Part shown: piece by piece, positions 42,275-51,850 of the stretch | How the letters are laid out: each line of letters begins with the position of its first letter | How positions within the stretch are numbered: position 1 is the first letter of the stretch | NCBI GenBank assembly: GCA_963828185.1 | Contig: CAWHDV010000002.1 | Coordinates: 620,001 to 684,000, forward strand | DNA length: 64,000 nt | Source of the DNA: Rhodoblastus sp963828185 | Lineage (GTDB): Bacteria > Pseudomonadota > Alphaproteobacteria > Rhizobiales > Beijerinckiaceae | Reading direction: 5' to 3' | Program-made: the position numbers and the translations under genes | Notes under the pieces: generated by a model | Told to the model about the DNA's origin: nothing | The model's database searches: none | The model's input: only the letters and a program-made list of their open reading frames with translations

Positions 42275-43887
42275 CAATGCGCCCCTCCCGGTCCGCCGGA
42301 GCCCTTGTTCGCCGTCATCAGGAAGGTGAGGGGCACCACCGCGAAGGCCACGACCGCGCAATATTTGAACGTGTCGCTATAGGCCATGATCTGGGTCTGC
42401 GAACGCACCATCATGAAGACGCGGCCGATCGCCATGTCATGCGCCGCGGCCGCCGTGTTGCCCATCGCGCGCAGGGCGCTCTCATAGGTTGCGACGAGAT
42501 TTTCATAGGGCTGGTGGAAGGGCGTAGCCCATTGGGTCATGAAATTCTGGTGGATCTGCGCGCGCCGCGTGACAGCGGCGGTGGCGCCCGCAATGCCGAT
42601 CGAGCCGAACACGTTGCGGAACATCGAGAACAGCGCCACCCCGTCGCCGTTGCGATCGCGCGGCAGCGTCGTATAGGCGACCGTGCTGATCGGCACGAAC
42701 AGGAACGCCAGGGCCGAGGTCTGGAACAGGCGCATCGACACCAGCGTGCCGAAATTGATGTCCGGCGCCAGATGGCTCGAATAAAGGAAGGAAAAGCCCA
42801 TGATGGTGAAGCCGATGGCGATGAGAGTGCGCGCGGCGACGATCTTCAGGAACCGTCCGACGATGGGAATGAGGAAGATCATCAGCAGGCCGCCGGGCGA
42901 CAGGATCAATCCGGCCCACGTGGCGTCGTAGCCGAGGTTCTGCTGCGCCAGCTGCGGGATCATCACCGCGCTGGCGTAGAGTATGCCGCCGGTCGCGCCG
43001 ATCATCACGCAGCCCGAGGCGAAATTGCGGTCGCCGAACACATCGAGATGGACGATCGGCTTGCGCGCCACCAACAGCCACATGATCGCGCCGGCAATGC
43101 CGACGAAGGCCAGCAGCGCCATGAGCTGGATGAAGCCGGAGTTGAACCAGTCGGCGTCCTGGCCGCGGTCCATCATGATTTCCAGGCAGCCGAGACCCAT
43201 GGCGATCAGCGACAGGCCGATGTAGTCCACGCCCCGGCTCTTGCGGTTCTTGACCCACGGCGGGTCCTCGACCAGAGCCGAGACGAGGAAGATCGCGACA
43301 ACGCCGATCGGAATGTTGAGGAAGAAGATCCAGCGCCAGGAGGCCTGGTCGGTGATGTAGCCGCCGAGCGTCGGGCCGAGCACCGGCGCGACAATGGTCG
43401 CCATGGCCGCGACGCCGAAAGCCGCGCCGCGCCGCGCGGGCGGAAATGTGTCGAGGATGATCGATTGCTGGTTTGGCTGCATGCCGCCGCCGAAAAACCC
43501 CTGCGCCAGCCGGAAAACGATGAGCTGGCTGAGGCTCGTCGCCGAGCCGCACAAGAAGGAGCAGAAGGTGAACATGCCGATGCAGATGAGGAAATAGCGT
43601 TTTCGGCCGAGCAGGTCGCCGAGCCAGCCGGAAATGGTCAAGACGATGCCGTTGGCGACGAGATAGGAGGTCAGCGCCCAGGTGGCCTCGTCCGAGCTGG
43701 AGGACAGGCTGCCGGCGATATGCGGCAGGGCGACATTGACGATGGTCGTGTCGAGCACTTCCATGAAGGTGGCGATGGTCACAGCGACGGCGATCAGCCA
43801 CGGATTGGCCGCGGGCTTCCAGGCCTCGTGCGGCTCTTCCAGCGCCTCGGGCGTCACCGGCTCGATCGCGGCCGCCAGTTTGCTCAT
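42274..43887 (-). CDS. EmrB-type MFS multidrug efflux permease (DHA2)
   Basis: A 14-helix DHA2-family proton antiporter of 537 residues. Helix 1 carries the signature LDTTIVNVALPHIAGSLSSS, the loop 2-3 motif is GWLGDLLGRKRYFL, and VAPVLGPTLGGYI is motif C of exporters. The ends overlap: its ATG shares an ATGA with the stop of the adaptor gene, and its own stop overlaps the outer-membrane gene start. This arrangement is typical of EmrA-EmrB-TolC-like pumps exporting hydrophobic compounds and uncouplers. No TetR or MarR regulator gene is next to the operon. Confidence 0.93.
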   Translation of the reverse strand: MSKLAAAIEPVTPEALEEPHEAWKPAANPWLIAVAVTIATFMEVLDTTIVNVALPHIAGSLSSSSDEATWALTSYLVANGIVLTISGWLGDLLGRKRYFLICIGMFTFCSFLCGSATSLSQLIVFRLAQGFFGGGMQPNQQSIILDTFPPARRGAAFGVAAMATIVAPVLGPTLGGYITDQASWRWIFFLNIPIGVVAIFLVSALVEDPPWVKNRKSRGVDYIGLSLIAMGLGCLEIMMDRGQDADWFNSGFIQLMALLAFVGIAGAIMWLLVARKPIVHLDVFGDRNFASGCVMIGATGGILYASAVMIPQLAQQNLGYDATWAGLILSPGGLLMIFLIPIVGRFLKIVAARTLIAIGFTIMGFSFLYSSHLAPDINFGTLVSMRLFQTSALAFLFVPISTVAYTTLPRDRNGDGVALFSMFRNVFGSIGIAGATAAVTRRAQIHQNFMTQWATPFHQPYENLVATYESALRAMGNTAAAAHDMAIGRVFMMVRSQTQIMAYSDTFKYCAVVAFAVVPLTFLMTANKGSGGPGGAH

Positions 43888-44990
43888 TTCAGCGACACCG
43901 TCGGAGTGACGGAAATGCCGAGCGGCAACGGCAGCTTCGGGTCGAGGCCGCTGTCGACGTCGATCTTCACCGGCACGCGCTGCACCACCTTGACGAAATT
44001 GCCGGTGGCGTTTTCCGGCGGGAATGCGGTGAATTTCGAGCCCGATCCCTGCTGGATGCTGTCGACATGGCCGCGCAGGTCGAGCGAAGGATAGGCGTCC
44101 ACCTCGATCTTGACCTTCTGGCCGGCGCGCATCCGGTCAAGCTGGCTTTCCTTGAAATTGGCGATCACCCAGCGTTCCGGCGCGACAAGAGCCAGAACCT
44201 GTTGCCCCGGCTGGACGATATTGCCGACTTCGACATTGCGCTTGGTGATCCAGCCGTCCTGCGGCGCGCGCACCACGGTCCAGGACAGGTTGAGGTCGGC
44301 TTGGGCGAGCTTGGCCCTCGCCTGCTCAACCTGGCCCTTCAATTGGCCGACCAGCTTTTCGGTCTCTCCGACACGCTGGGGAACCGGCGAATTCTGGATG
44401 ACTTGCGCCTCGGCGAGCTTTTCCTGCGCCTGGGCCTGTTGCAGCGCCGCCCTGGCCGCATCGACGTCCTGCTGCGAGGTCGCTTGCCGGCTCAGGGATT
44501 TCTGCCGGTCGTAATCGGACTGCGCCTTGGCGAGCGTCGCCTTGGCGCTGGCGAGCTGCGCCTGCGCCTGGGCGAGCTGCGCCGGAAAATTCTTCCGCGC
44601 GACCTCGAGGCCGAATTCCTGGCCGGCCTCCTGCGCCGTGGCGGTGGCGAGCGCGCCGTCGGCGAGGTCGCGGTCATTCTGGTATTGCCGAGGATCGATA
44701 TGGATCAACGGCTGGCCGCGCTTGACGAATTGATTGTCGCTGACGTCGAGCGAGATCACGGCGCCCGCCACCTGCGGCGCGACGATCACCGCGCGGCCGT
44801 CGGTAAAGGCGTCGTCGGTGCTTTCGAGATCGCGCCCGGAAAACCAATAATAAACACCCCCGATCGCCAGGGCGACAAGGATGACCGCGCCGATCGGCTT
44901 GATCCGGCTGGCGCGTTTTTTCCGCGCGTCTTCCTGCGGATCGGGCTGGACGACGCCGTTCACAGGCGGAACAGACGCCGTCGACGTCAT
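43884..44990 (-). CDS. HlyD/EmrA-type membrane fusion protein
   Basis: The periplasmic adaptor of the efflux pump, 368 residues. A short cytoplasmic N-terminus precedes one membrane helix (residues 30-47, IKPIGAVILVALAIGGVYYW). The barrel-sandwich domain (DAFTDGRAVIVAPQVAGAVISLDVSDNQFVKRGQPL) follows, with a coiled-coil hairpin (QLAQAQAQLASAKATLAKAQSDYDRQ and its partner) and the second sandwich half (SWTVVRAPQDGWITKRNVEVGNIV). ATG 44990 is the likely start. It heads the operon; an upstream terminator at 45114-45138 separates it from the DUF3141 operon. Confidence 0.92.
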   Translation of the reverse strand: MTSTASVPPVNGVVQPDPQEDARKKRASRIKPIGAVILVALAIGGVYYWFSGRDLESTDDAFTDGRAVIVAPQVAGAVISLDVSDNQFVKRGQPLIHIDPRQYQNDRDLADGALATATAQEAGQEFGLEVARKNFPAQLAQAQAQLASAKATLAKAQSDYDRQKSLSRQATSQQDVDAARAALQQAQAQEKLAEAQVIQNSPVPQRVGETEKLVGQLKGQVEQARAKLAQADLNLSWTVVRAPQDGWITKRNVEVGNIVQPGQQVLALVAPERWVIANFKESQLDRMRAGQKVKIEVDAYPSLDLRGHVDSIQQGSGSKFTAFPPENATGNFVKVVQRVPVKIDVDSGLDPKLPLPLGISVTPTVSLK

Positions 44991-45113
44991 TTCATTCAAC
45001 TCTTGCCCTCGAATCTTGCCGACTCCACGGCATAGCCGAAACGCCTCCCGATGTCTCCCGGCTAATCGCCGCTTTGCCTGCCCGGCCGGCAAATTCGCCT
45101 TGCTTTTTCACAA

Positions 45114-45138
45114 GAAAAAAGCCGGGCGCGAGCCCGGC
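45114..45138 (-). terminator. Intrinsic terminator of the pta-ackA-DUF3141 operon
   Basis: On the minus strand GCCGGGC and GCCCGGC form a 7-bp stem around TCGC, followed by six T. It lies 29 bases after the DUF3141 stop and ahead of the emrA promoter region. Confidence 0.85.
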
Positions 45139-45166
45139 CTCCTTTGCCCCGTTATCGGACGCTGCG

Positions 45167-47527
45167 TCACGCCATCTCGCGCGCGTCGTCAGTGGCGAAG
45201 AGCGGGTTCGGCGTCGTCGCCGCGACGGGCAAGGCCGGCAATCCGAGCGCTGCGCGAATCGTCTCGAGAGCCAGGATCGTCTGCGACTCCATCTCCTCGA
45301 CCGAGCCGGCGATGAATTCCACCACTTCGATCGCCCGGAGCCGGTCGATCATGTCGGGCAGCAATTCGGGCAGGACGGCGATGGCGCGCTCGCGCGCGAA
45401 TTCGACGACGATCGTCTGTTCGCGAATGAGCGCGGCGCGCTTTTCGGCGCCGAGCGAGGCGAAGGGCTCGTCCCGGCTGAGCACATGCGCCGAACGTTCG
45501 AGCCGGTCGCGCCGCACGCCGCCGCGCGATTCCGCCAGCAGGATCAGCATGCGAATCACCGCCACCTCGAAGCCGCCGCGATCGACGCCAAGCAGGATGG
45601 CCTCGACTTCCGGCAGATGCGCCAATTCCTTAGGATCCATCCGCGCGCGCTCGAAAGCCTGGCGCTCGCCGATCCGGTTCATCAGCGGCGAGCCGTAAAT
45701 GCCGAAAAAGCTCATCTCATAGGCGGCGTCGCGCAGGTCGCGGAAAAAATCGAAGCTCTGGACGACGCTCGCCGCCCAGAGTTTTTCCAGCGCCAGATAG
45801 GGATTGGCGGGGTCGGCCGGCTTGCGCCCGGCTTGCACGCGCTGCGCGGCGTCGCGGACGATCGCCATGGCCGGGTTGACCTCGTCGGCGAGCAGCCGCC
45901 GCCGGACACGGCCCGGATGAGCCTTGCGCAAGACCTCGGCGGTCTCGGCGGTAATCGCCGATTGCACCAGCGGGCGCAGGGTCAGGTCATAGATTTCCGC
46001 GCCGAGTGCCGACAGGCGGGAGACGGCGCCGAAATGCCGCTCGTCGTCCCGCTGATCGTCGAAGGCGCGCAGATCGTCCATCTTGCGGTCGTGGAAGCTG
46101 ACGCGAAAATGCGCCTCGACGCCTTCTCCGATCTCGTCGTCGATGGTCATCTCGTAAAGACCGGGCGCGAGCGCCTCGATGGTCTTCAGGGTCGAAGCGA
46201 CTTCCGTATGCTCTTTTTTAGCGATCGATGAAGAAACGAAAATGCCGAGATGCCCGACCTTGTCGTGGACCATGTAGATGATCCTCTGGCCGCGCACGCG
46301 GATTTCGTGCTCGTCGGTGAAAGTGTCGGCGATCCAGTTCAGCGCCTGTTGCGGCGGCGTGATATTGTCGCCTTTGCTGGCGAAGACGATGATCGGCGAG
46401 CGGATCGACTTGATGTCGAGGCGACGCCCGTGCTCGATGCGCGCCTCGCCGCGCGATAAAAGATTGCCGACGAAGATCTGCTCGACGATCCAGCGGATCT
46501 CGGCTTCGTTCATGAAGTGGACGCCGCCCCACCAGCGCTCGAATTCGAGGAAGCTCTCGCGCGTTTTCTCGACATTGGCGAAAAGGTCGTAATATTTGCC
46601 GAAAAAATTGCGGCCGGGATTGAGCTGCTCGAAATTCGAAACGAGATGCGCGCCGTCGAAAACGCCGTCGCCAAGATCGGCCAGGAGCATGGCCGGCAGC
46701 ACGCCGCCGAGCAGGCCGCCATTGTAGCGCATGGGATTTTCGCCCTTGCGCCCGGACCAGGCGGCGACTGGCGCGCCATTGATCACCAGCGGCCCGGAAA
46801 TGTCGGGATTGGCCGAAGCGAGAACCAGCGTCGCCCAGCCGCCCTGGCAATTGCCAATGACGATCGGCTTGGGCGCGTCGGGATGGCGGCGGCGGATTTC
46901 GGCGACGAATTCCGCTTCGGCGCGCATGACGTCGGCGAGCGTCTGTCCGGGCTCCGGCTGGGGACGGAAGCAGACGAAATAGACGGGGTGGCCATCGTGA
47001 AGGGCGACGCCGACCTGGCTGTCGGTCTTGAAGCCGCCGATGCCCGCGCCATGGCCGGCGCGCGGGTCAATGATCATGTAGGGGCGCTTCCAGTCGAACA
47101 CTTCGACCCCGGCCGGCGGGACGATCTTCAAAAGGAAGTAATTGACGGGGCGCGCGAGGTCGCGGCCGTCCATCGCGACTTCGTGCTCATAGACCAGAAC
47201 CGGCGGCGTGCCGGCCTGTTCATGCGCGATGTCGTTGTTGCCGCGCTCGCGCAGGACGTCGAGCGTGAGAATGGCGCGCTCGGCGGCGTCGCGGGCGTAA
47301 TCCCGCGCCTGTTGCGGGAGCTCGCCGCTGCGGGCGGCGTCGTTCATCCGTCCGAGCAGCGGATTGAGCTCGGCCCAGCTCCGGCGCAGCCGCTCGCCGT
47401 GCCCCTGCGCGATCTTCTGCATGTGCATGCCGGCGATCAGACCGAGATTGTGGATTTGCTCGGCAAGGGTCGCGCCGTCCTCGCCCAGGCGGCGCAGGGT
47501 TTCTTCGGGTCTGTATGTGGAGGTCAT
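45167..47527 (-). CDS. DUF3141 PHA-synthase-like alpha/beta hydrolase
   Basis: The 786-residue product has an alpha/beta-hydrolase domain at about residues 110-430. The nucleophile elbow is PIVIGNCQGGWATLVLA, with a cysteine in place of serine, as in PHA synthases. A later IIVFASKGDNITPPQQALNW (Asp) and KVGHLGIFVSSS (His) complete a triad-like set. Other parts are long helices; the last 330 residues have no recognised fold. DUF3141 proteins are annotated as PHA-related in many Hyphomicrobiales but no reaction is proved. It is the third gene after phosphotransacylase and acetate kinase, one base or less of spacing apart, so the three act together. ATG 47527 has GGAAGA upstream and is preferred over 47539. 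Confidence 0.85.
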   Translation of the reverse strand: MTSTYRPEETLRRLGEDGATLAEQIHNLGLIAGMHMQKIAQGHGERLRRSWAELNPLLGRMNDAARSGELPQQARDYARDAAERAILTLDVLRERGNNDIAHEQAGTPPVLVYEHEVAMDGRDLARPVNYFLLKIVPPAGVEVFDWKRPYMIIDPRAGHGAGIGGFKTDSQVGVALHDGHPVYFVCFRPQPEPGQTLADVMRAEAEFVAEIRRRHPDAPKPIVIGNCQGGWATLVLASANPDISGPLVINGAPVAAWSGRKGENPMRYNGGLLGGVLPAMLLADLGDGVFDGAHLVSNFEQLNPGRNFFGKYYDLFANVEKTRESFLEFERWWGGVHFMNEAEIRWIVEQIFVGNLLSRGEARIEHGRRLDIKSIRSPIIVFASKGDNITPPQQALNWIADTFTDEHEIRVRGQRIIYMVHDKVGHLGIFVSSSIAKKEHTEVASTLKTIEALAPGLYEMTIDDEIGEGVEAHFRVSFHDRKMDDLRAFDDQRDDERHFGAVSRLSALGAEIYDLTLRPLVQSAITAETAEVLRKAHPGRVRRRLLADEVNPAMAIVRDAAQRVQAGRKPADPANPYLALEKLWAASVVQSFDFFRDLRDAAYEMSFFGIYGSPLMNRIGERQAFERARMDPKELAHLPEVEAILLGVDRGGFEVAVIRMLILLAESRGGVRRDRLERSAHVLSRDEPFASLGAEKRAALIREQTIVVEFARERAIAVLPELLPDMIDRLRAIEVVEFIAGSVEEMESQTILALETIRAALGLPALPVAATTPNPLFATDDAREMA

Positions 47528-47538
47528 TTGGTCTTCCA

Positions 47539-48747
47539 TCAGGAAATCGGCGGGACGATCGGCTGCTTCAAGTCGAGGATTTCGGCCGTATGGGCTGCGA
47601 TCATTCGCTCTTCGTCGGTCTTGAGGATCAGCGCCACGGTGGGCGATCCCTTTTCGGAAATGATGCGCTCGTTTCTCGCATTGGCTTCCGCATCGATCTG
47701 GATGCCGAACCACTCCATGTTCTGGAGAATGGATTGACGGACGCGCGCGGCGTTTTCGCCTATGCCGCCGGTCAGGACGATGCAGTCGAGGCCGCCGAGC
47801 ACGGCGCTGAGGCCGCCGATGTCGCGGCGGATGCGAGAAACGAAATAATCGATCGCGTCCTTCGCCGACTGTTCGCTCGAGGCTTCGAGCTCGCGCATGT
47901 CGTTGGAAATGCCGGACATGCCCTTGAGGCCGGAGTTCTTGTAAAGCAGGTCGGTGATCTCGGCCGCCGACATGTTCTTTTCGCTCATCAGATAAAGCAC
48001 GACGCCGGGATCGAGCTGGCCGCAGCGCGTGCCCATCGGCACGCCGTCGAGCGCGGTGAACCCCATGGTCGAACCAACCGATTTGCCGGCGTCGATCGCG
48101 CAGAGCGAGGCGCCATTGCCGAGATGCGCGACGATGACTTTTCCGCGCGCCAGCACCGGCTCCTCATAGCGCAGGATGCGATGGATGAACTCGTAGGACA
48201 GGCCGTGAAAGCCGTAACGCCTGATGCCTTCGTCGTAAAAACGGCGCGGCAAGGCGTAGGTGTCGGCGATATAGGGATGCTTGCGATGGAAGGCCGTGTC
48301 GAAACACGCGACCTGCTCGGCTTTCGGAAAGGCCAGGATCGCCGCTTCGACGCCCGCGATATTGTACGGCTGGTGCAGCGGCGCCAAAGGCTCGAGGGCG
48401 CGAAGCTCGTGCAGGTTTTGCGAATTGACGCGCAGGGGCTCGCAAAAGTGCGGGCCGCCGTGGACGACGCGATGGCCGACGCCCACGACATTTCCGTCGA
48501 ACCCCTGTTGCTCCAGCCAGTCGAGCACCGTCGCCAGCGCCATTTTGTGATCGACGGCGTGATGGCTCTGGTCGATCGCGAACTTCGTCGTCTCGCCGTC
48601 GCTCTTTTTTGCCGAAAAAGACGCCTTGGCTCCGATCCCGTCGATCAGGCCAAGGGCGAGCTGGGTCAGTTTTCCCTCGGCGATTTCGTAAGCCGAGAAT
48701 TTCACCGAGGACGAGCCGGCGTTGATGGTCAGGATGATGTCGGTCAT
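47539..48747 (-). CDS. ackA: Acetate/propionate-family kinase
   Basis: It converts acyl phosphate and ADP to carboxylate and ATP (reversibly). The 402-residue product has TINAGSSSVKFS, GHRVVHGGPHF, the DTAFH phosphoryl-transfer aspartate, HLGNGASLCAIDAGKS and GMSGISNDMREL. All active-site segments of acetate kinases are present; butyrate or propionate may also be used. It lies five bases downstream of the phosphotransacylase gene, and its stop codon overlaps the potential ATG of the DUF3141 gene. Confidence 0.94.
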   Translation of the reverse strand: MTDIILTINAGSSSVKFSAYEIAEGKLTQLALGLIDGIGAKASFSAKKSDGETTKFAIDQSHHAVDHKMALATVLDWLEQQGFDGNVVGVGHRVVHGGPHFCEPLRVNSQNLHELRALEPLAPLHQPYNIAGVEAAILAFPKAEQVACFDTAFHRKHPYIADTYALPRRFYDEGIRRYGFHGLSYEFIHRILRYEEPVLARGKVIVAHLGNGASLCAIDAGKSVGSTMGFTALDGVPMGTRCGQLDPGVVLYLMSEKNMSAAEITDLLYKNSGLKGMSGISNDMRELEASSEQSAKDAIDYFVSRIRRDIGGLSAVLGGLDCIVLTGGIGENAARVRQSILQNMEWFGIQIDAEANARNERIISEKGSPTVALILKTDEERMIAAHTAEILDLKQPIVPPIS

Positions 48748-48752
48748 CGGCC

Positions 48753-50249
48753 CTACTCCGCCGCCGCCTTTTCGACCTCGCCGGCGAAGGCGCGGCCGTT
48801 GCGCCGCCAGTAATCGTAGAGCAGCGCCAGCGCGCAGGAGACGAGGCGGGCGCGGTCGTTGTCGGCGCGGCTGGTCAAGATGACCGGCGCCTGGGCGCCG
48901 AGCACGAGGCCCGCGGCTTCCGCATGGGCTACGAAAGTCAGCTCCTTGGCCAGCATGTTGCCCGCTTCGATATTCGGGGCGATCAGCACATTGGCGTGGC
49001 CCGCGACGAGCGAGGCGATGCCCTTGGTGCGGGCCGCCTGCATGTCGATGGCGTTGTCCATCGCCAGCGGCCCGTCGACGACGCCGCCGCGAATCTGCCC
49101 GCGATCCGCCATTTTCGACAGGGCGGCGGCGTCGAGCGTCGAGGGAATGCTGGGATTGACCGTCTCGACCGCCGACAGGACTCCTACGCGCGGCAGCTCC
49201 AGACCGCAGGCCAGCGCCAGGTCGATGGCGTTCTGCACGATGTCCTTCTTGGTCATCAGGTCGGGAGCGATATTGATCGCCGCGTCGGAGATGAACAGCA
49301 ATTCGTCGAGCGTCGGCACGTCCAGGGCGAAGACATGGCTGATGCGGCGCCCGGTGCGCAATCCGCCGTCCTTCTTGACCACGGCGGCGAGAAGGTCGTC
49401 GGAATGGAGGTCGCCCTTCATCACCGCGCCCGCTTCGCCCGACCGCACCAGGGCGACGGCGCGCTCGGCGGCGACGCGATGGTCGCATTCCGCCACGAGC
49501 TTGAACTGCGAGATATCCTCGCCCAGCTCGGCGGCGGCGGCCTGGATGCGGGCGGGATCGCCGATCAGGATCGGTTCGATCAGGCCCCTGGCCGCGGAAA
49601 GCAGCGCTCCGCCGAGGGAATTGTGATCTTCCGGGCAGACGACCGCCGTTTTCAGGCGCGGCAGGCGCGAGGCCAGCACGATCAGGTGGGCGAAATGATC
49701 CTTCTGCTCCATGATCAGGGCGGGCAGTTCACGCGCCGGCGTCTCGACATTGCGCGAGGGCGCGTCGATCACCGCCGTGCCCTTGCAGACCAGACAACCC
49801 TCGGAGTCAGCGATGATCGTGTCGAACACAGCCTCCGGCGCCGCATGCTTTTCGCGACAGGTCACGGTGACGCGCAGCCGGTCGCCGACATGAACGCGCC
49901 GCGCGAATTCGAAGCTCTGCGAGCGGTAGAGCGTGCCCGAGCCGGGCAGGATATTGCCAAGCACCGCGGAAATCAGCGAACCGATCCACATCGACGGTGC
50001 GATCGGCGCAACCGCGGGCGAGGCGTCGGCGAGCGGCGCATCCTCTTCAACCGGCAGCATCAGCGGATTGGTATTGCCGGAGACGTGCGCAAACAGGAAC
50101 AGGTCGCGTTCGGAGCAGACGCGCTCGATCGACGCGGTGTCGCCAACCTGCAATTGCGACCAAGTCTTATTCAAGACGGTCTTGTTCAGAACGGTCTTGT
50201 TCAGGACGGCCTTGCTGGAGATTGTGTTGCTGGAGCTGGTTTTAGCCAT
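48753..50249 (-). CDS. MaoC-phosphotransacylase fusion (bifunctional enoyl-CoA hydratase/phosphate acetyltransferase)
   Basis: The 498-residue product has two domains. Residues 30-165 form a MaoC-like hotdog domain (VCSERDLFLFAHVSGNTNPLMLP, FARRVHVGDRLRVTVTC). Residues 180-495 form a Pta/phosphobutyryltransferase domain (TAVVCPEDHNSLGGALLSAARGLIEPILIGDPARI, KDGGLRTGRRISHVF, GHANVLIAPNIEAGNMLAKEL). Such fusions are annotated in many Hyphomicrobiales. It would make acyl phosphate from acyl-CoA for the next gene's kinase. The N-terminal leader has a 15-bp triplet repeat encoding VLNKT units. ATG 50249 is chosen; the frame runs further upstream without family features. Confidence 0.88.
   Translation of the reverse strand: MAKTSSSNTISSKAVLNKTVLNKTVLNKTWSQLQVGDTASIERVCSERDLFLFAHVSGNTNPLMLPVEEDAPLADASPAVAPIAPSMWIGSLISAVLGNILPGSGTLYRSQSFEFARRVHVGDRLRVTVTCREKHAAPEAVFDTIIADSEGCLVCKGTAVIDAPSRNVETPARELPALIMEQKDHFAHLIVLASRLPRLKTAVVCPEDHNSLGGALLSAARGLIEPILIGDPARIQAAAAELGEDISQFKLVAECDHRVAAERAVALVRSGEAGAVMKGDLHSDDLLAAVVKKDGGLRTGRRISHVFALDVPTLDELLFISDAAINIAPDLMTKKDIVQNAIDLALACGLELPRVGVLSAVETVNPSIPSTLDAAALSKMADRGQIRGGVVDGPLAMDNAIDMQAARTKGIASLVAGHANVLIAPNIEAGNMLAKELTFVAHAEAAGLVLGAQAPVILTSRADNDRARLVSCALALLYDYWRRNGRAFAGEVEKAAAE
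50170..50214. repeat. Three 15-bp tandem repeats at the start of the phosphotransacylase gene
   Basis: Three near-identical 15-base units encode successive VLNKT/VLNKA blocks ahead of the MaoC domain. They are in frame, so copy-number change is tolerated. Confidence 0.85.
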
Positions 50250-50598
50250 GACCGGAGGCTTGCCTCTGTTCTGGATGGGGGCGACGAATGCAGCGCGCTT
50301 TTTGCGTCGCAGCAATGATTGCGCCAAGTGCTTTGCGGACCGTAAAGATTCGGTTTCGTCAACTTGGACTTGACCGATACGCCGATGTCACGGTCGCGGC
50401 GGGGGAGACTGGTAGACCCGATTTTATCGCAGCGCAACATAGGCCGTGCGGCATGACAGAAGCATGAACCTCCCTGCGCCAGGCTTGCGTCCGCGACAAC
50501 TTGCCGCAAGCCGCCCGCCCTGGACCGCCGGTATCGCCCGCGCGGCGGTAGCGGCGGCGCGCGCCAGGGGAACACGAGCTCCGCATGCGGAATTCGTG
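50250..50598. other. Non-coding region upstream of the phosphotransacylase operon
   Basis: No gene is supported in these 349 bases. They probably hold the operon promoter on the minus strand; a TTGACG near 50360 is the best -35 candidate but has no good -10 at proper spacing. A 13-bp imperfect inverted repeat (50572-50599) overlaps the stop of the helicase-like gene. Confidence 0.4.
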
Positions 50599-50599
50599 T
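50572..50599. other. Imperfect inverted repeat at the helicase-like gene stop
   Basis: ACACGAGCTCCGC and GCGGAATTCGTGT pair with two mismatches around AT. No T run follows, so it may be a Rho-associated end or a protein site rather than an intrinsic terminator. Confidence 0.35.
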
Positions 50600-51694
50600 C
50601 AGACCACAACAGTCAGGGTTTTCGCCGCCCGCGTCACCCCGGTATAGAGCCAGCGTTCGCGGTTTTCACGAAAAGCCCAGCTTTCGTCAAACAGCACGAC
50701 ATCGTCCCATTGCGAGCCCTGCGCCTTGTGCACGGTCAGCGCATAGCCGAAATCGAATTCGTCCGATTCGCGCCGCTGCGCATAGGACAGGCTCTCCTCG
50801 GTCCCCTCGAAGAAGGCCGGCAGCACGCCGACGCGGATCGCCTTTCCACCCGGCGTTTCCTCTGGAGCCAACAGCATGCGGAAGCGCGCGCGGCGCAGGC
50901 CCGAGGCCTTCTGCACGCGGAAAACCGCGCCGTTGAGCAGCCCCTTGGTCTTGTCGTTGCGCAGGCAGACCAGCTTTTCGCCGGCTTCCGGCATGGTCTC
51001 CTTGAAGCCGAGCAATTCGCGCAGCCGCTTGTTGTAGGCGCGCCTTGTCTTGTTGAGTCCGACCAGCACCTGATCGGCCCTGGTCACGAGTTCGGAGTTC
51101 GATCGCGTTGCGCGAGACCACGCGCATCGCGCCGTGATCGCCGATTTTCAGCCTTTCGCCGGCCCGCACCTGCATCGACAGTTTTATGATCGGATTGTCG
51201 GCGGCCTGCCGATGCACTTCGGTCAGCATGCAATCGGGCTCTTGTTCGGTGAAGAAGCCGCCGCCCTTGACCGGCGGCAATTGCGCGGGATCGCCGAGCA
51301 CCAGCACCTTCTTGCTGAACGAGAGCAGGTCGCGGCCCAGATCCTCGTCGACCATCGAACATTCGTCGATGACGATGAGGCTGGCCTTCGAGGCCGGACT
51401 GTCCTCGTTAAGGACAAAACTCGGCTCCTCGCTGTCGAGGTCCTTCGGGCGGTAGATCATCGAATGGATGGTGCGCGCCTCGCCGCAGCCCTTGTTGCGC
51501 AGCACCAGCGCCGCCTTGCCGGTATAGGCGCCGAATTGCACGTCGCCTGCGACGTCGCCCGCGATGTGGCGGGCGAGCGTGGTCTTGCCGGTTCCGGCGT
51601 AGCCGAACAGGCGGAACACCTGGCTGCCGCCCGGCTGGGTGATCCAGTCCGCCACCGCGCGCAGCGCCTTTTCCTGCTGCGCCGACCAGTCCAT
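50599..51694 (-). pseudogene. RecD/Pif1-like ATPase-helicase, broken by one extra base
   Basis: Two overlapping frames make one superfamily 1 helicase-like protein of about 365 residues. The first frame gives MDWSAQQEKALRAVADWI, Walker A in RLFGYAGTGKTTLARHI, Walker B in SLIVIDECSMVDED and GDPAQLPPVKGGGFF. The second frame continues with LVTRADQVLVGLNKTRRAYNKRLREL, GFKETMPEAGEKLVCLRND and the late YALTVHKAQGSQWDDVVLFDES motif of UvrD-C/RecD2-like proteins. The switch is near 51097, where one extra C breaks the frame. Motifs are otherwise perfect, so this may be an assembly error. ATG 51694 has GGAGAG upstream. Confidence 0.82.
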
Positions 51695-51850
51695 GCCAAA
51701 CTCTCCGAAGCTCAAGACAAGAACCTTTAGCGAACGTTTGCGCGAAAAGCGAGGGCGGCGCGGCAAAAAAAGCGCTGGCGCCCCGCAACCAAACGCTCCG
51801 GACCGCGTTACCCGTTGTGGCGAAGTTCACGCTTGAAGGAGGAGAGTTTC

